DNA of 59,396 nt from Paenibacillus xylanivorans. Lineage in GTDB: Bacteria > Bacillota > Bacilli > Paenibacillales > Paenibacillaceae. The position numbers and the translations under genes are program-made. Of this stretch, positions 1 through 8,157 are shown in pieces. The DNA lies in assembly GCF_001280595.1 (NCBI RefSeq), contig NZ_LITU01000060.1, positions 1 through 59,396 of the forward strand. Direction: 5' to 3'. Every line of letters starts with the position of its first letter. Within the stretch, counting starts at the first letter, position 1. The notes beneath the pieces are model-generated. The model did not search any database and was not told where the DNA came from. It saw nothing but the letters and a program-made list of their open reading frames with translations.

Positions 1-151
1 AATGTCCTTTACAAAGGGTACACTTTACTTATCGGGAGTCTTTTTTCATTGAAGCAGAAAGGTGCCCTGATTTATGCTAGCCCTAAGTTTGAAACCTCGT
101 ATCTTATGATACATAGACAGCTTATCAGTAACGACTGGAGGAGGAAATGAT

Positions 152-388
152 TTGAGAAAGGGTACAAAGTGGACATTGTTGATTCTGGGCTTGATGCTCG
201 CTGCAATTTTCATCAACTTCTATATGAATCTATATAGCTTCGCTTATGCACTGATTACCGTACTTTTACTTGTATTTATGGGGTGGGGATTCTTAGCCAA
301 GTTAAAAAACGACGTTCGTCAGCATGAAGATCATCATAGAAGAGAGCACCAGTCTGCGATCGATGACATCGATCGATACACGAGGTAA
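152..388 (+). CDS. small membrane protein of unknown function
   Basis: A 78-residue protein that starts with TTG, well spaced behind a GGAGGAGGA ribosome site at 137-145. Two adjacent hydrophobic segments (about residues 8-25 and 28-48) are followed by a very polar tail rich in His, Glu, Asp and Arg. The predicted picture is a hairpin membrane protein with a cytoplasmic charged tail. I do not recognise a named family. A Rho-independent terminator follows about 70 bases after the stop, so it is probably transcribed alone or as the last gene of an upstream unit that lies outside the window. Confidence 0.6.
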   Translation: MRKGTKWTLLILGLMLAAIFINFYMNLYSFAYALITVLLLVFMGWGFLAKLKNDVRQHEDHHRREHQSAIDDIDRYTR

Positions 389-456
389 TAAATAACGAAC
401 ATATCAGGAATAGCATCATAGATACGTTACAGGCAAACTAGGATAAACTGATTAAA

Positions 457-480
457 GGCTCCCGTGAGGGAGTCTTTTTA
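457..480 (+). terminator. Rho-independent terminator
   Basis: A GGCTCCC/GGGAGTC stem with a GTGA loop is followed by TTTTTA. It ends the transcript of the small membrane protein gene. Confidence 0.75.
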
Positions 481-607
481 ATATTGATGTTTTTAAAAAA
501 AAGTAGTGATGTTCTCTTCTATTGCTAAATAGACAGTTGTTAAGTAAAATAAATATATGAATAAGTGCTCATATATTAATGCGTAAGCGATATTGGAGAT
601 GATACAT

Positions 608-1651
608 ATGTATGATGTATTGGTTATCGGAGCTGGGCAAGCAGGCTTGGCAGCAGGTTACTATCTTCAGAGGTCGGGGTTAACCTTCTTAATCGTTGAC
701 GATGTCTCATCTGTCGGGGAATCTTGGCGTAAACGGTACGATTCCTTGCGTCTTTTTACCCCACGAATGTATGACGGATTACCTGGAATGTCTCTTATTG
801 GAAATGAAAACAGCCTGCCAAGCAAAGATGAAATTGCAGATTATTTTGAAAGTTACGCCAAACAAATGCATCTTCCTATAAAATTAAACTGTTTAATCAC
901 TCGTCTCTCGAAGCAAGATGAGGTGTACTATGCTGAAACTAATGATGGAATAATTGAAGCGCGCAATATTATCGTTGCGACAGGACCTTTCCAAACCAAG
1001 AATGTTCCTCATTTTGCGAAATCATTATCTGCGAATGTAATTCAGCTTCATTCATCAGAATATAAAAATATCTCTCAATTGCTTCCTGGAACAACAGTAG
1101 TGGTAGGCGGAGGGAATTCAGGCGCCCAAATTGCTGTAGAGTTAGCATCAGATGATAAACAAACCGTATACATATCCATAGCTCGAAATATAACATTTAG
1201 ACCTTTGCATATCATGAAACGAAGTATATTCTGGTATTTCGAAAAGCTCGGAGTATTACGTGCAAGTGCAGATCGTATGGTCGGAAAATGGTTACGAAAT
1301 CAGCCTGAGTACGTATATGGCTATGAGTTAAAAGAGTTGATCACTAAAGGGAAAGTTAACAAGCGTCCACGTGCTATGAATGCAATAGATAACCGCATCC
1401 TATATGAGGATGGGAGTGAGGCACCGATAGACAATATTATCTGGGCTACTGGGTTTAAACGAAATGATGGTTGGATTGATATCGCTACTGCTTTTGATTC
1501 CCGAGGTGAAATTTTACACGAGAGAGGAGTATCACCGGTTGCTGGACTGTACCTTGTAGGGCTGCCTTGGCAAACATCACGAGGTTCAGCACTGTTGGGA
1601 TGGGTTAAATACGATGCTCAGAGGATCGTTAATCATGTGATTCAAAGGTAA
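608..1651 (+). CDS. FAD-dependent monooxygenase (CzcO/flavin-containing monooxygenase type)
   Basis: A flavoprotein of the two-dinucleotide-binding-domain class. Residues 3-11 hold the FAD Rossmann motif (VIGAGQAGL), an NADPH motif GGGNSGAQIA lies near residue 170, and the ATG motif (IWATGF) lies near residue 280, all typical of single-component flavin monooxygenases sometimes annotated as putative potassium-transport flavoproteins. I start at ATG 608 because GGAG at 595-598 is ideally spaced for it; the in-frame TTG at 593 overlaps that site. The substrate cannot be inferred. No partner gene is adjacent, so it is probably a stand-alone oxidoreductase. Confidence 0.85.
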   Translation: MYDVLVIGAGQAGLAAGYYLQRSGLTFLIVDDVSSVGESWRKRYDSLRLFTPRMYDGLPGMSLIGNENSLPSKDEIADYFESYAKQMHLPIKLNCLITRLSKQDEVYYAETNDGIIEARNIIVATGPFQTKNVPHFAKSLSANVIQLHSSEYKNISQLLPGTTVVVGGGNSGAQIAVELASDDKQTVYISIARNITFRPLHIMKRSIFWYFEKLGVLRASADRMVGKWLRNQPEYVYGYELKELITKGKVNKRPRAMNAIDNRILYEDGSEAPIDNIIWATGFKRNDGWIDIATAFDSRGEILHERGVSPVAGLYLVGLPWQTSRGSALLGWVKYDAQRIVNHVIQR

Positions 1652-1694
1652 GACACATCATTGAGTAACTCTCGCATTGTGGAGGTGTTCATCA

Positions 1695-1898
1695 TTGGAT
1701 TGGTGGCAACTATTAATTGCGTGGATATGCATTATTTGTTTGATGATCACTTTCAAAGATAAGACCCCTAAAAAGATAAGATCACAATTACAAACACTGA
1801 ACTATCCAAACAGTACATATCACACGTTAGGCCGTTCCTTCATGGAGTGGCCTCTTTCACATTGGGGTCTCATTTCGCAACAGTTATTTCAAAAGTAG
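1695..1898 (+). CDS. possible small membrane peptide (doubtful)
   Basis: A 67-residue reading frame starts with TTG at 1695 behind GGAGGTG at 1681-1687. The first 17 residues are Trp-rich and hydrophobic and are followed by a KDKTPKK positive stretch, as in small membrane peptides. Against it being real in full, the frame runs straight through the hairpin at 1829-1853 and overlaps the convergent gene's stop by 29 bases. Only the first 30 or so residues look protein-like, so this may be a decayed or truncated gene. Confidence 0.3.
   Translation: MDWWQLLIAWICIICLMITFKDKTPKKIRSQLQTLNYPNSTYHTLGRSFMEWPLSHWGLISQQLFQK
1829..1858 (+). terminator. terminator-like hairpin
   Basis: AGGCCGTTCC and GGAGTGGCCT form a 10-pair stem including G-U pairs with a TTCAT loop, followed by CTTTC. 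It lies between the flavoprotein gene and the convergent gene, where a terminator is expected. The T-tract is weak. Confidence 0.5.
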
Positions 1899-2604
1899 AG
1901 TGATCATGATCCTGTATGCTGAAGCGATATTCCAGTCCATTTCGAACAGTCGTTCCATCAAATTCACTTTGACTTACATCACGATCCAATAAGCCAATAT
2001 CCTGAATCACGTCTTGCGCATCATTATATGTGTATTCATTATTGGTTGTCAGAACAAGAGTAGCGATAGCAGTCAACAGGATTCCACCCGTTGGTTCACT
2101 GACATCACCAGTTCCGTACAACCTGACTTCTTGTACTTTTTGATCTGAATTTAATGTACCAACCAATCTTAATTTATCATTGAATACATACTCGAAAGCG
2201 CCAGTGTCCTGTTCTGAAGAGTCTTTCATATTCAAGCGGGTAATACTCAAGCCATTCAGTCGGTATTTTCCCACGGCGCCATTAAACTTGTTTTTGAATT
2301 CCTCCATTGTCATATGGAAGCTAGAGGCATTCGTTTGGGTTAGAGGTGCGTGGTCTTCCTCTGATGTGGCAGTGCCTGATTCGTGTTTTTCCGTCTGATC
2401 TTTTCCAGATGATTGCGGAGGATTTGAAGATAAAGCCAACATACCATACATTCCTATCGAAGCCATTGCAAAACATATCGCTGTTAGCATAACGTGCCTT
2501 ACTGTTATCCGGTTATGTTTCCTCATGGATATGATCATCAAAAGAAGAAATACGAAGAAAGCTATAAAGCTAATGATGAATAGTATTGTAAATAGATATT
2601 GCAA
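1870..2604 (-). CDS. membrane-anchored protein of unknown function
   Basis: Predicted 244 residues starting with TTG at 2604, behind GAGGTGAGA in the correct spacing; an upstream ATG at 2643 has no ribosome site. Two transmembrane segments occupy about residues 1-26 and 36-57. They are followed by a Ser/Thr/Glu-rich linker (about 58-90) and an outside domain with alternating beta and helix character ending in SIQDHDHSTFEITVAK. I do not recognise the domain. It probably acts at the outer face of the membrane. It is single and convergent with the preceding region. Confidence 0.65.
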   Translation of the reverse strand: MQYLFTILFIISFIAFFVFLLLMIISMRKHNRITVRHVMLTAICFAMASIGMYGMLALSSNPPQSSGKDQTEKHESGTATSEEDHAPLTQTNASSFHMTMEEFKNKFNGAVGKYRLNGLSITRLNMKDSSEQDTGAFEYVFNDKLRLVGTLNSDQKVQEVRLYGTGDVSEPTGGILLTAIATLVLTTNNEYTYNDAQDVIQDIGLLDRDVSQSEFDGTTVRNGLEYRFSIQDHDHSTFEITVAK

Positions 2605-2716
2605 ATTCTCACCTCGTAATGCATCGTTATTTCGTACTCTCATTATAATGTTCCTTTGGGAAACTTTAAACCTGTACTCGTCTCTTTAAAAAATATGAAC
2701 AGTGGAGCGAGCAGAC

Positions 2717-2752
2717 TAAAAAGATGACCCCCGTGCAGTACAGGAATCATCT
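2717..2752 (-). terminator. Rho-independent terminator of the YuzF-like gene
   Basis: On the minus strand AGATGATTCC pairs with GGGGTCATCT (two G-U pairs) and is followed by TTTTTAG. It sits about 60 bases past the stop of the 2815-3081 gene. Confidence 0.65.
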
Positions 2753-2814
2753 CTTAAGTGTGCTCTAATCCTCCATTTTAAGAGGTGTTCGGTTCGTTAG
2801 CCCTCAATCGGTAT

Positions 2815-3081
2815 TTACTCAGTCATAATCCAGACGATTTCGGCAATACGCACAAAAAACTTCCTGTTTCTTTCCTCCAGTACAACATGGTCATGTTTAA
2901 CAGTAACGACACATCCATCCAGTCTACCGCGAGTCGTTTCCAGGATAACGACTTTTCCCACCAGGGACATTAGACTTTCGACTACGCAATGATCCACTGG
3001 ATGAACGACAATGTTATGAGGCATGTGGGGCACATAATGTGAGTTAGCCATTGGATGATGCATCATTGGATAATTATTCAA
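2815..3081 (-). CDS. DUF2642/YuzF-like protein
   Basis: An 88-residue protein starting with TTG at 3081, seven bases after TTGGGAGG; the upstream ATG at 3102 overlaps that site and is unlikely. The first 30 residues are rich in Met, His, Pro and Asn (NYPMMHHPMANSHY). The rest has a short beta-barrel-like pattern, GKVVILETTRGRLDGCVVTV..HVVLEE...FFVRIAEIVWI. That pattern matches the DUF2642 family, which includes B. subtilis YuzF and several spore-associated proteins. The role is unknown; a spore-coat association is a family-based guess. It has its own terminator. Confidence 0.65.
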   Translation of the reverse strand: MNNYPMMHHPMANSHYVPHMPHNIVVHPVDHCVVESLMSLVGKVVILETTRGRLDGCVVTVKHDHVVLEERNRKFFVRIAEIVWIMTE

Positions 3082-3238
3082 GAAAAAAACCTCCCAAATC
3101 ATTTATACGGCATCCTATGCGATCGCCTAACCGAACGACTGGGCGTTCGACCTAAAATACATTATTTGGGAAAATCCGAATGAGGTAGTATGTTTGTCAG
3201 CCACTCGCAGAGAGTCAAGTTTACAGTGAAACGAATGA

Positions 3239-3268
3239 AGCACTGCCGGCGTTTTTGCCAGCAGTGCT
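3239..3268. terminator. hairpin after the tetR-type gene
   Basis: AGCACTGCCGGC and GCCAGCAGTGCT form a long stem around GTTTTT. It lies 25 bases past the tetR stop. The run of T residues (TATTTTTCTT) is on the plus-strand side, so as a minus-strand terminator it lacks a good U-tract. Confidence 0.5.
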
Positions 3269-3291
3269 ATTTTTCTTATCATCGCTTGGGC

Positions 3292-3876
3292 TTAATCCAG
3301 CAAGGAGAGTGTGACTCGAATTGAGTTTTCTATAAATGAACGATTGGGGCGGGATTTCATGAAAACGGTCAGTCCAATTAACGATACAATGAGCGCTTGC
3401 GCCACAGCCTTGGCGTCCATGGAATGATCAAGCTCACCTGATCGCATTCCCCGCTCGATATTTTCCTGAAAAATAACCGAAAGGTACATCTGATGTTCCC
3501 GGGTGAGAATTTCGAATTTCTCATCATGGGGTGCAAGCTCAACCATCGTATTGATACAAAAGCATCCACGACTGAGTCGATCTGCATTGTATTCTTCATC
3601 TACGATTTCTGCAAAAAAAGTACGAAAAGCTTCTTTTACCGACGCAATACCCGCCAGTCTGGTCCGCATCTCTGCGGCACGGGCCATCGTGTATTTCCGT
3701 AGAGACGTTTCGAACAGTTCTCTTTTATCTCCAAAAGTGGAGTATATACTGGGTCTTTGGATGCCCATCCTCGAAGTCAGATCGCTTAATGAGGTAGCCT
3801 CATATCCTTTTTCCCAAAAAAGCTGCATCGCTGCATCCAGTACTTTCTCTTCGTCAAATTCGCGTGTTCTCGCCAT
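3292..3876 (-). CDS. TetR/AcrR-family repressor
   Basis: A 194-residue regulator. A helix-turn-helix spans about residues 10-55, with the typical core ATSLSDLTSRMGIQRPSIYSTFGDKRELF. The remainder is a helical ligand-binding and dimerisation domain with a Cys (GCFCINT) in the pocket region. The ATG is preceded by AAGGAG at ideal distance. It is divergent from the monooxygenase/hydrolase pair at 4178-6239, and two related 12-base near-palindromes (3965-3976, 4121-4132) sit at the two start regions. The simplest model is a repressor that controls itself and the neighbouring operon and is released by a small molecule those enzymes process. Confidence 0.88.
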   Translation of the reverse strand: MARTREFDEEKVLDAAMQLFWEKGYEATSLSDLTSRMGIQRPSIYSTFGDKRELFETSLRKYTMARAAEMRTRLAGIASVKEAFRTFFAEIVDEEYNADRLSRGCFCINTMVELAPHDEKFEILTREHQMYLSVIFQENIERGMRSGELDHSMDAKAVAQALIVSLIGLTVFMKSRPNRSFIENSIRVTLSLLD

Positions 3877-3964
3877 AATGAATACTCCTTGTTACTTATA
3901 TTTTCTCAAGTATAGATCATTTCGTATTAGATATGTGGATCGTATTTTGATAGTTAATATTTCT

Positions 3965-3976
3965 TACTCATCAGTA
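3965..3976. promoter_or_regulatory. candidate TetR operator 1 (own promoter)
   Basis: TACTCATCAGTA is palindromic apart from its centre and matches operator 2 at 10 of 12 positions. It lies just downstream of a minus-strand promoter, TTGACA (4006-4011) with a 17-base spacer and TAATAT (3983-3988), so a bound repressor would cover the start of the tetR transcript. Confidence 0.55.
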
Positions 3977-4074
3977 TGATATATATTATAGAACTCTCGA
4001 TAATTTGTCAAACGAAGGTCATTTTGATGATGTAGACAACAAATAAGATATAGAGTTTGATGAAAATAAATAGG

Positions 4075-4104
4075 TTGACAGTAAGCGAAATGCTGAGATA
4101 TATT
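4075..4104 (+). promoter_or_regulatory. promoter of the monooxygenase-hydrolase operon
   Basis: TTGACA at 4075-4080, an 18-base spacer and TATATT at 4099-4104 make a good SigA-type promoter about 75 bases before the start codon. The candidate operator at 4121-4132 lies at about +10 to +21. Confidence 0.65.
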
Positions 4105-4120
4105 AACTACCTAAATAACA

Positions 4121-4132
4121 TACCGATCAGTA
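4121..4132. promoter_or_regulatory. candidate TetR operator 2
   Basis: TACCGATCAGTA is palindromic at 10 of 12 positions and resembles the GATC-centred operators of many TetR-family repressors. It shares ATCAGTA and the leading TAC with the site at 3965-3976. Confidence 0.55.
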
Positions 4133-4177
4133 ATTTATTTTGGTGAATGATAATCCAATAGTGAGGAGAAATGAGAT

Positions 4178-5270
4178 ATGGAGTTAGGAATTACTTCATT
4201 CGTGGAGACAACACCCGATCTTCGAACAGGTGCGGTCATAAGTCACGCACAGCGATTGCGTGAAGTGGTGGAAGAAATCGTACTTGCCGATCAAGTTGGG
4301 CTGGATGTATTTGGAGTAGGAGAACATCATCGTAAAGATTATGCTGCTTCTTCCCCTGCTATGGTGCTGTCCGCAGCCGCATCCCTGACCAAACGCATTC
4401 GATTGACTAGTGCAGTGACGGTTCTTTCTTCTGCTGATCCGGTACGTGTATTCCAGGATTTTGCCACCCTGGATGGCATTTCGAACGGACGTGCGGAAAT
4501 TATGGCAGGGCGGGGCTCTTTTACTGAATCATTCCCTTTGTTTGGGTATGAACTAGGTGAGTATGATGAGCTGTTTGATGAACATCTGGAACTGCTGCTT
4601 AACCTGCAAAAGTCCGAAATAGTCAACTGGCGAGGCGGGCATAGACCTGCGATCCATAATCTGGGCGTATATCCACGGCCTGTGCAGAGTCCTTTGCCCA
4701 TATGGATTGGCAGCGGGGGTAATCAGGAATCGGTGGTTCGTGCAGGATTGCTGGGGCTTCCGTTGACGTTGGCTATTATTGGCGGGAGCCCGGGACGGAA
4801 TTTTGGGCCCCTTGTGCAGTTGTACAAGCAGGCAGCGACACATGCCGGACATGACGTCTCGAAGCTTACCGTAGGGTCGCATTCACTGGGGTTTGTGGCT
4901 GAAGATACCGAGCTGGCGGCTGATCTGTTCTTTCCTTCTACCCAGGCGGGCATGAACAAAATCGGCAAGGAACGGGGATGGGGGCATTACACTCGTGCCA
5001 GCTTTGATGCCGCACGTAGCCACGACGGTGCTCTGTATGTAGGTGATCCAGAGACGGTTGCCCGGAAGATCATTCACCTTCGCAAAAATGTGGGCATTAC
5101 AACGTTTCATGATGTACGTTCCCATTGCAACGATGCCGCATGATCAGGTGATGAGAGCGATCGAATTGCTCGGAACAGAGGTAGCACCACGGGTGCGGGA
5201 AGAATTGGCCGAATGGGAAGCTGAGAATGACAAAAATCATAGAGAACATACATTGAAGGAGGAATTGTAA
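4178..5270 (+). pseudogene. LLM-class (luciferase-like) flavin monooxygenase, frameshifted
   Basis: The first frame (4178-5143) encodes a luciferase-like TIM-barrel flavoenzyme: MELGITSF, GLDVFGVGEHH, TSAVTVLSSADPVRVFQDFATLD, RAEIMAGRGSF. It ends abnormally after VGITTFHDVRSHCNDAA. The expected family C-terminus (RFMMYVPIATMPHDQVMRAIELLGTEVAPRVREEL) continues in the next frame to the stop at 5270. The break is near 5099-5105, where ATTACAACG has one base more than needed to read Ile-Thr-Arg. Restored, the protein would have about 363 residues, the normal family size. There is no slippery run, so a real inactivating insertion or a sequencing error is more likely than programmed shifting. GTGAGGAG precedes the ATG. 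Confidence 0.8.
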
Positions 5271-6239
5271 ATGAGTTTTGTAGATCGGGTGGTACCTGAA
5301 TTAAGAGATACATTATCCCAGTTTCCGGGCTTTAATTTGAAGGGGGGATTGCAGGTTAGCCGGGCGATGCTCGTGAACCCACCAATCGAGAATTCGGACG
5401 ACGTACGCACCGCAAATCGAATGATTGCTGGGGCAGCAGGAGATATGCTAGTCAAAATATATGAACCGTCTGAGCGTACTGGAGATAAGCTGCCGGCGAT
5501 GCTGTGGATTCATGGAGGAGGTTATGTGCTGGGACATCCGGATATGGATGATGCGCTATGTGAACGCTTTGTACAAGCGGCTCATTGCGTAGTCGTATCG
5601 GTCGATTATCGTCTGGCTCCTGAGTATCCTTATCCTGCTGGCCTTCATGACTGCTACGCAGGTCTGCTATGGATGACGGACGAAACAGAGTCACTCGGCA
5701 TTGATCTTAGCCGGGTGGCAATTGCCGGAGCAAGCGGAGGTGGAGGACTGACTGCGGCACTTGCTCAAATGGTCCGTGATAAAGGTGGGCCGAGCCTGAT
5801 CTTCCAAATGCCGTTGTACCCCATGCTGGACGATCAGAATATTTCGGCTTCGAGCCATGAAATTACGGAGCAAAATGCCACATGGAACCGGACTAATAAC
5901 CTGGAGGCGTGGAGTATGTACCTTGGAGGAGAGAAGGAGAGGTTGGAGGGGAACGAAGAACACCACATGCCTTCCTACGCTGTCCCAGCAAGAACTGAAA
6001 ATCTGGCAGGGTTACCTCCGATGTATACGTGCGTTGGCCAGCTTGATCTGTTTCGAGACGAGACAATCGAATATGTGACACGCCTTGCGGCAGCGGGAGT
6101 GGATGTCGAAATGCACCTCTATCCCGGTGCTTATCATTGCTTCGAAGTGTTTGTACCTGATGCGGAAGTTAGCCAGCGGGCTAGCCAGGATTATATCCGG
6201 GCCATGGCTAGTGTGCTTAATCCTTCATGGGAGCAATAA
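5271..6239 (+). CDS. alpha/beta hydrolase, HSL family (esterase/lipase type)
   Basis: A 322-residue hydrolase with the hormone-sensitive-lipase signature. The oxyanion motif HGGG is at residues 81-84. The nucleophile Ser155 lies in GASGG, with Asp259 (GQLDLFRDE) and His289 (GAYHCFE) completing the triad. It probably cleaves a small ester and is cytoplasmic, with no signal peptide. The ATG follows GAAGGAGG and lies directly after the frameshifted monooxygenase, so the two form one operon under the TetR-type regulator. A monooxygenase-then-hydrolase order fits a two-step breakdown (oxygenation to an ester, then hydrolysis), but the substrate is unknown. Confidence 0.9.
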   Translation: MSFVDRVVPELRDTLSQFPGFNLKGGLQVSRAMLVNPPIENSDDVRTANRMIAGAAGDMLVKIYEPSERTGDKLPAMLWIHGGGYVLGHPDMDDALCERFVQAAHCVVVSVDYRLAPEYPYPAGLHDCYAGLLWMTDETESLGIDLSRVAIAGASGGGGLTAALAQMVRDKGGPSLIFQMPLYPMLDDQNISASSHEITEQNATWNRTNNLEAWSMYLGGEKERLEGNEEHHMPSYAVPARTENLAGLPPMYTCVGQLDLFRDETIEYVTRLAAAGVDVEMHLYPGAYHCFEVFVPDAEVSQRASQDYIRAMASVLNPSWEQ

Positions 6240-6289
6240 ATGTCTGCAACAACATTGCCCATAAAAATTGATGTTCTTTTCATCTCCAT

Positions 6290-6397
6290 TTCAGATTCCA
6301 TTAAGGTAGCAGGGGTAAGATAGGTCTTGTAAACCCCTTCTCGTGTTAAATAGATGTGTGACTAGCCCCGTCGGATCGTCCGGCGGGGCACTTTTTT
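6290..6397 (+). ncRNA. duplicated structured RNA-like element, copy 1, with terminator
   Basis: Positions 6290-6363 match 10069-10142 at 67 of 74 positions without gaps. The pattern includes an inner stem AAGA/TCTT around a variable tetraloop, an invariant GTAAACCCCTTCTCGTGTTA and GATGTGTGACT. A Rho-independent terminator follows (GCCCCGTCGG/CCGGCGGGGC, then T7) whose stem bases differ from copy 2 but still pair. In this copy AGGGGT can pair with ACCCCT. It lies between the hydrolase stop and the AraC gene. It may be a small RNA with a C-rich targeting loop or a leader/3' element. No convincing own promoter is visible. Confidence 0.55.
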
Positions 6398-6463
6398 TCT
6401 ACATTTCATCGGTTGATGGTATGATAGATGCATACATAAATGCTAGTAACGGAGGGATGGTTC

Positions 6464-7465
6464 GTGGACCCCAGCCTGCATCCGCTGTTCAGACCCATTC
6501 AGATGAATGGGACAGATGGAAACACGTATTATATGGAGCAAATCCCTTCTGTTTCCCTCATGGCTCATGTAGCCTGTTATTGGGAATCGGGTTCTATTCC
6601 GCACGCGGGAGAGAATCAGAGTACAGCAATAGATATGTATCCGACCCGAAAAGAGGCAGGCACATTACAGTCTACCAAGGATCCTTATATGGATGGAGGT
6701 ATAGATCAACCTTATGTGTCTGTACCCGCTCGGGTGTTGCCGGATGGATGCACGGACATGCTGATTACATATGATTCGATCCATTCGGTACACTCCTATG
6801 GTTACTGTGGCAATTATACGCATCCGTTCGCTGTACCTGAGCCAGTTGATGTGCCCGCTTCTGCCGAAAATTACACATTTGGAGTGCGTTTTTTTCCAGG
6901 TGGGGCGTATGTCTTTCATGGTTTACCATTGGAAGAATTAACGGACAGACGAATTCCGCTTGAGGAGTGTTGGCCAGTCAAGCTGAGTGAGCTTCAGGAG
7001 CGGATGGCTGGAACGAAAAGCTTTGAAGAACGAGTACACGTGATGAATACCTATCTGAGTCCACTATCCGTGCAAACCAATTCATACGAGAATGATCTGA
7101 TGAAAAACGTGCTGCATCGCATTTTTACCGATGGGGGACGCATGAGCGTCAGTGAGCTGGCGATGCGAGAGGTTGTTAGTGAACGCCAGCTGCATCGGAA
7201 GTTTGCAGAATGGATTGGAATTAGTCCGAAGCGATTTAGTGAGGTGGTTCGTTTTCACCGTGTCCTGGACAGTATTCATCAGGGGCATACGGCAGATTGG
7301 GTAGCACTGGCCCTGAATCATGGTTTTTTTGACCAAGCCCATTTGATTCGTCAATTTCGTAAGTTCTATGGAGAAACCCCGCTGACTGCTGCCAAAGAAC
7401 ATCAACAAAGGTTGTCCGATTTGTACAATAACTCGATTGCCTCTTCCGTTATACTAAAATCGTGA
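6464..7465 (+). CDS. AraC-family transcriptional regulator with DUF6597-like sensor
   Basis: Predicted 333 residues starting with GTG at 6464, seven bases after GGAGGG; the ATG at 6440 lies upstream of that ribosome site. The N-terminal two thirds contain the PDGCTDMLITYD, GVRFFPGGAYVFHGLPLEELTDRRIPLEE pattern common in a set of AraC-like regulators. The C-terminal HTH pair covers about residues 225-320 (MSVSELAMREVVSERQLHRKFAEWIGISPKRFSEVVRF, then ALNHGFFDQAHLIRQFRKFYGETP). The effector is unknown. The DinB protein gene follows 27 bases later and is the likely co-transcribed partner. Confidence 0.85.
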   Translation: MDPSLHPLFRPIQMNGTDGNTYYMEQIPSVSLMAHVACYWESGSIPHAGENQSTAIDMYPTRKEAGTLQSTKDPYMDGGIDQPYVSVPARVLPDGCTDMLITYDSIHSVHSYGYCGNYTHPFAVPEPVDVPASAENYTFGVRFFPGGAYVFHGLPLEELTDRRIPLEECWPVKLSELQERMAGTKSFEERVHVMNTYLSPLSVQTNSYENDLMKNVLHRIFTDGGRMSVSELAMREVVSERQLHRKFAEWIGISPKRFSEVVRFHRVLDSIHQGHTADWVALALNHGFFDQAHLIRQFRKFYGETPLTAAKEHQQRLSDLYNNSIASSVILKS

Positions 7466-7492
7466 GAATGAATAGTAAAGGAGATATCATAT

Positions 7493-7981
7493 ATGAATGG
7501 AACATTGCAAATTAGAGATCATCTGCTCCATGAATTGGAGACGGGAGTGCGTACGGGGGCGAGCCTGATCCGCTTGATCCGTCCAGAGGATTGGGCTTAT
7601 CGCCCGCAGGAGAATATGCGTTCACTGGTGGAACTAGTCCATCATTTTATTCAGATCACCGCATCGGACCTTGCGATTATGCAAGAGAAGAGCGAAGCAG
7701 AGGTAGGCGTGGTGGAAAATAACCTGTCGGGAATCGAGGACATTGAAAAACTAGAGGCAACACTCTGGGCCAATTTGGAAGCCTACAAAGCTTATATTGT
7801 ATCACTGAGCGAAGAAGATCTGTTGAACCGCTCAACCAAAGCTTTCTATATGGAGCATGGTCATTTGCAAGTCCAATGGCAGATTGAAACGCTAACACAT
7901 GTGTTCCATCACCGTTCACAGTTGTATAATTATCTCAAACAGCAGGGGCATGAGTTGAACTTTTTCATGCTGTATGCTTAA
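7493..7981 (+). CDS. DinB-family protein
   Basis: A 162-residue four-helix-bundle protein of the DinB/YfiT superfamily. The putative metal triad is His50 (ELVHHF), His136 and His140 (THVFHHRSQLYNYLKQQGHE). Members include thiol-dependent transferases and many uncharacterised damage-inducible proteins. Here it directly follows an AraC-type regulator after an AAAGGAGAT ribosome site and is closed by a strong terminator, so the pair is probably one operon. The reaction is unknown. Confidence 0.85.
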   Translation: MNGTLQIRDHLLHELETGVRTGASLIRLIRPEDWAYRPQENMRSLVELVHHFIQITASDLAIMQEKSEAEVGVVENNLSGIEDIEKLEATLWANLEAYKAYIVSLSEEDLLNRSTKAFYMEHGHLQVQWQIETLTHVFHHRSQLYNYLKQQGHELNFFMLYA

Positions 7982-8011
7982 GAATCTTAGAATATGAGTT
8001 TCGTGTAAGTG

Positions 8012-8045
8012 GCTCCGCCGGATGATCTGGCGGGGCTTTTTGATT
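8012..8045 (+). terminator. Rho-independent terminator of araC-dinB
   Basis: GCTCCGCC and GGCGGGGC pair around GGATGATCT and are followed by TTTTTG. The stem resembles the terminator of the RNA-like element at 6365-6389, but the conserved upstream part of that element is absent here. Confidence 0.8.
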
Positions 8046-8157
8046 ACTTTAGTCTAGCATCTCTATCAAAATGGACGTTATAACACGGTCATTTTACCGT
8101 TACATTAATAGATTCCAAACATAGAATACCGTATCAAAGCAAAAGGAGGTGATTTCC

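Noticed and set aside
5095..5110. Programmed frameshifting in the luciferase-like monooxygenase
   Set aside because: There is no slippery heptamer, no run of identical bases and no downstream pseudoknot that I can see; an accidental extra base explains it better.
6343..6774. A 143-codon frame overlapping the AraC gene
   Set aside because: It lies mostly inside the AraC gene in another frame, begins inside the RNA-like element's terminator and has no domain or ribosome site.
7990..8045. Third copy of the duplicated RNA-like element
   Set aside because: Only the terminator stem and a short TCGTGT resemble it; the conserved core is missing, so it is treated as an ordinary terminator.
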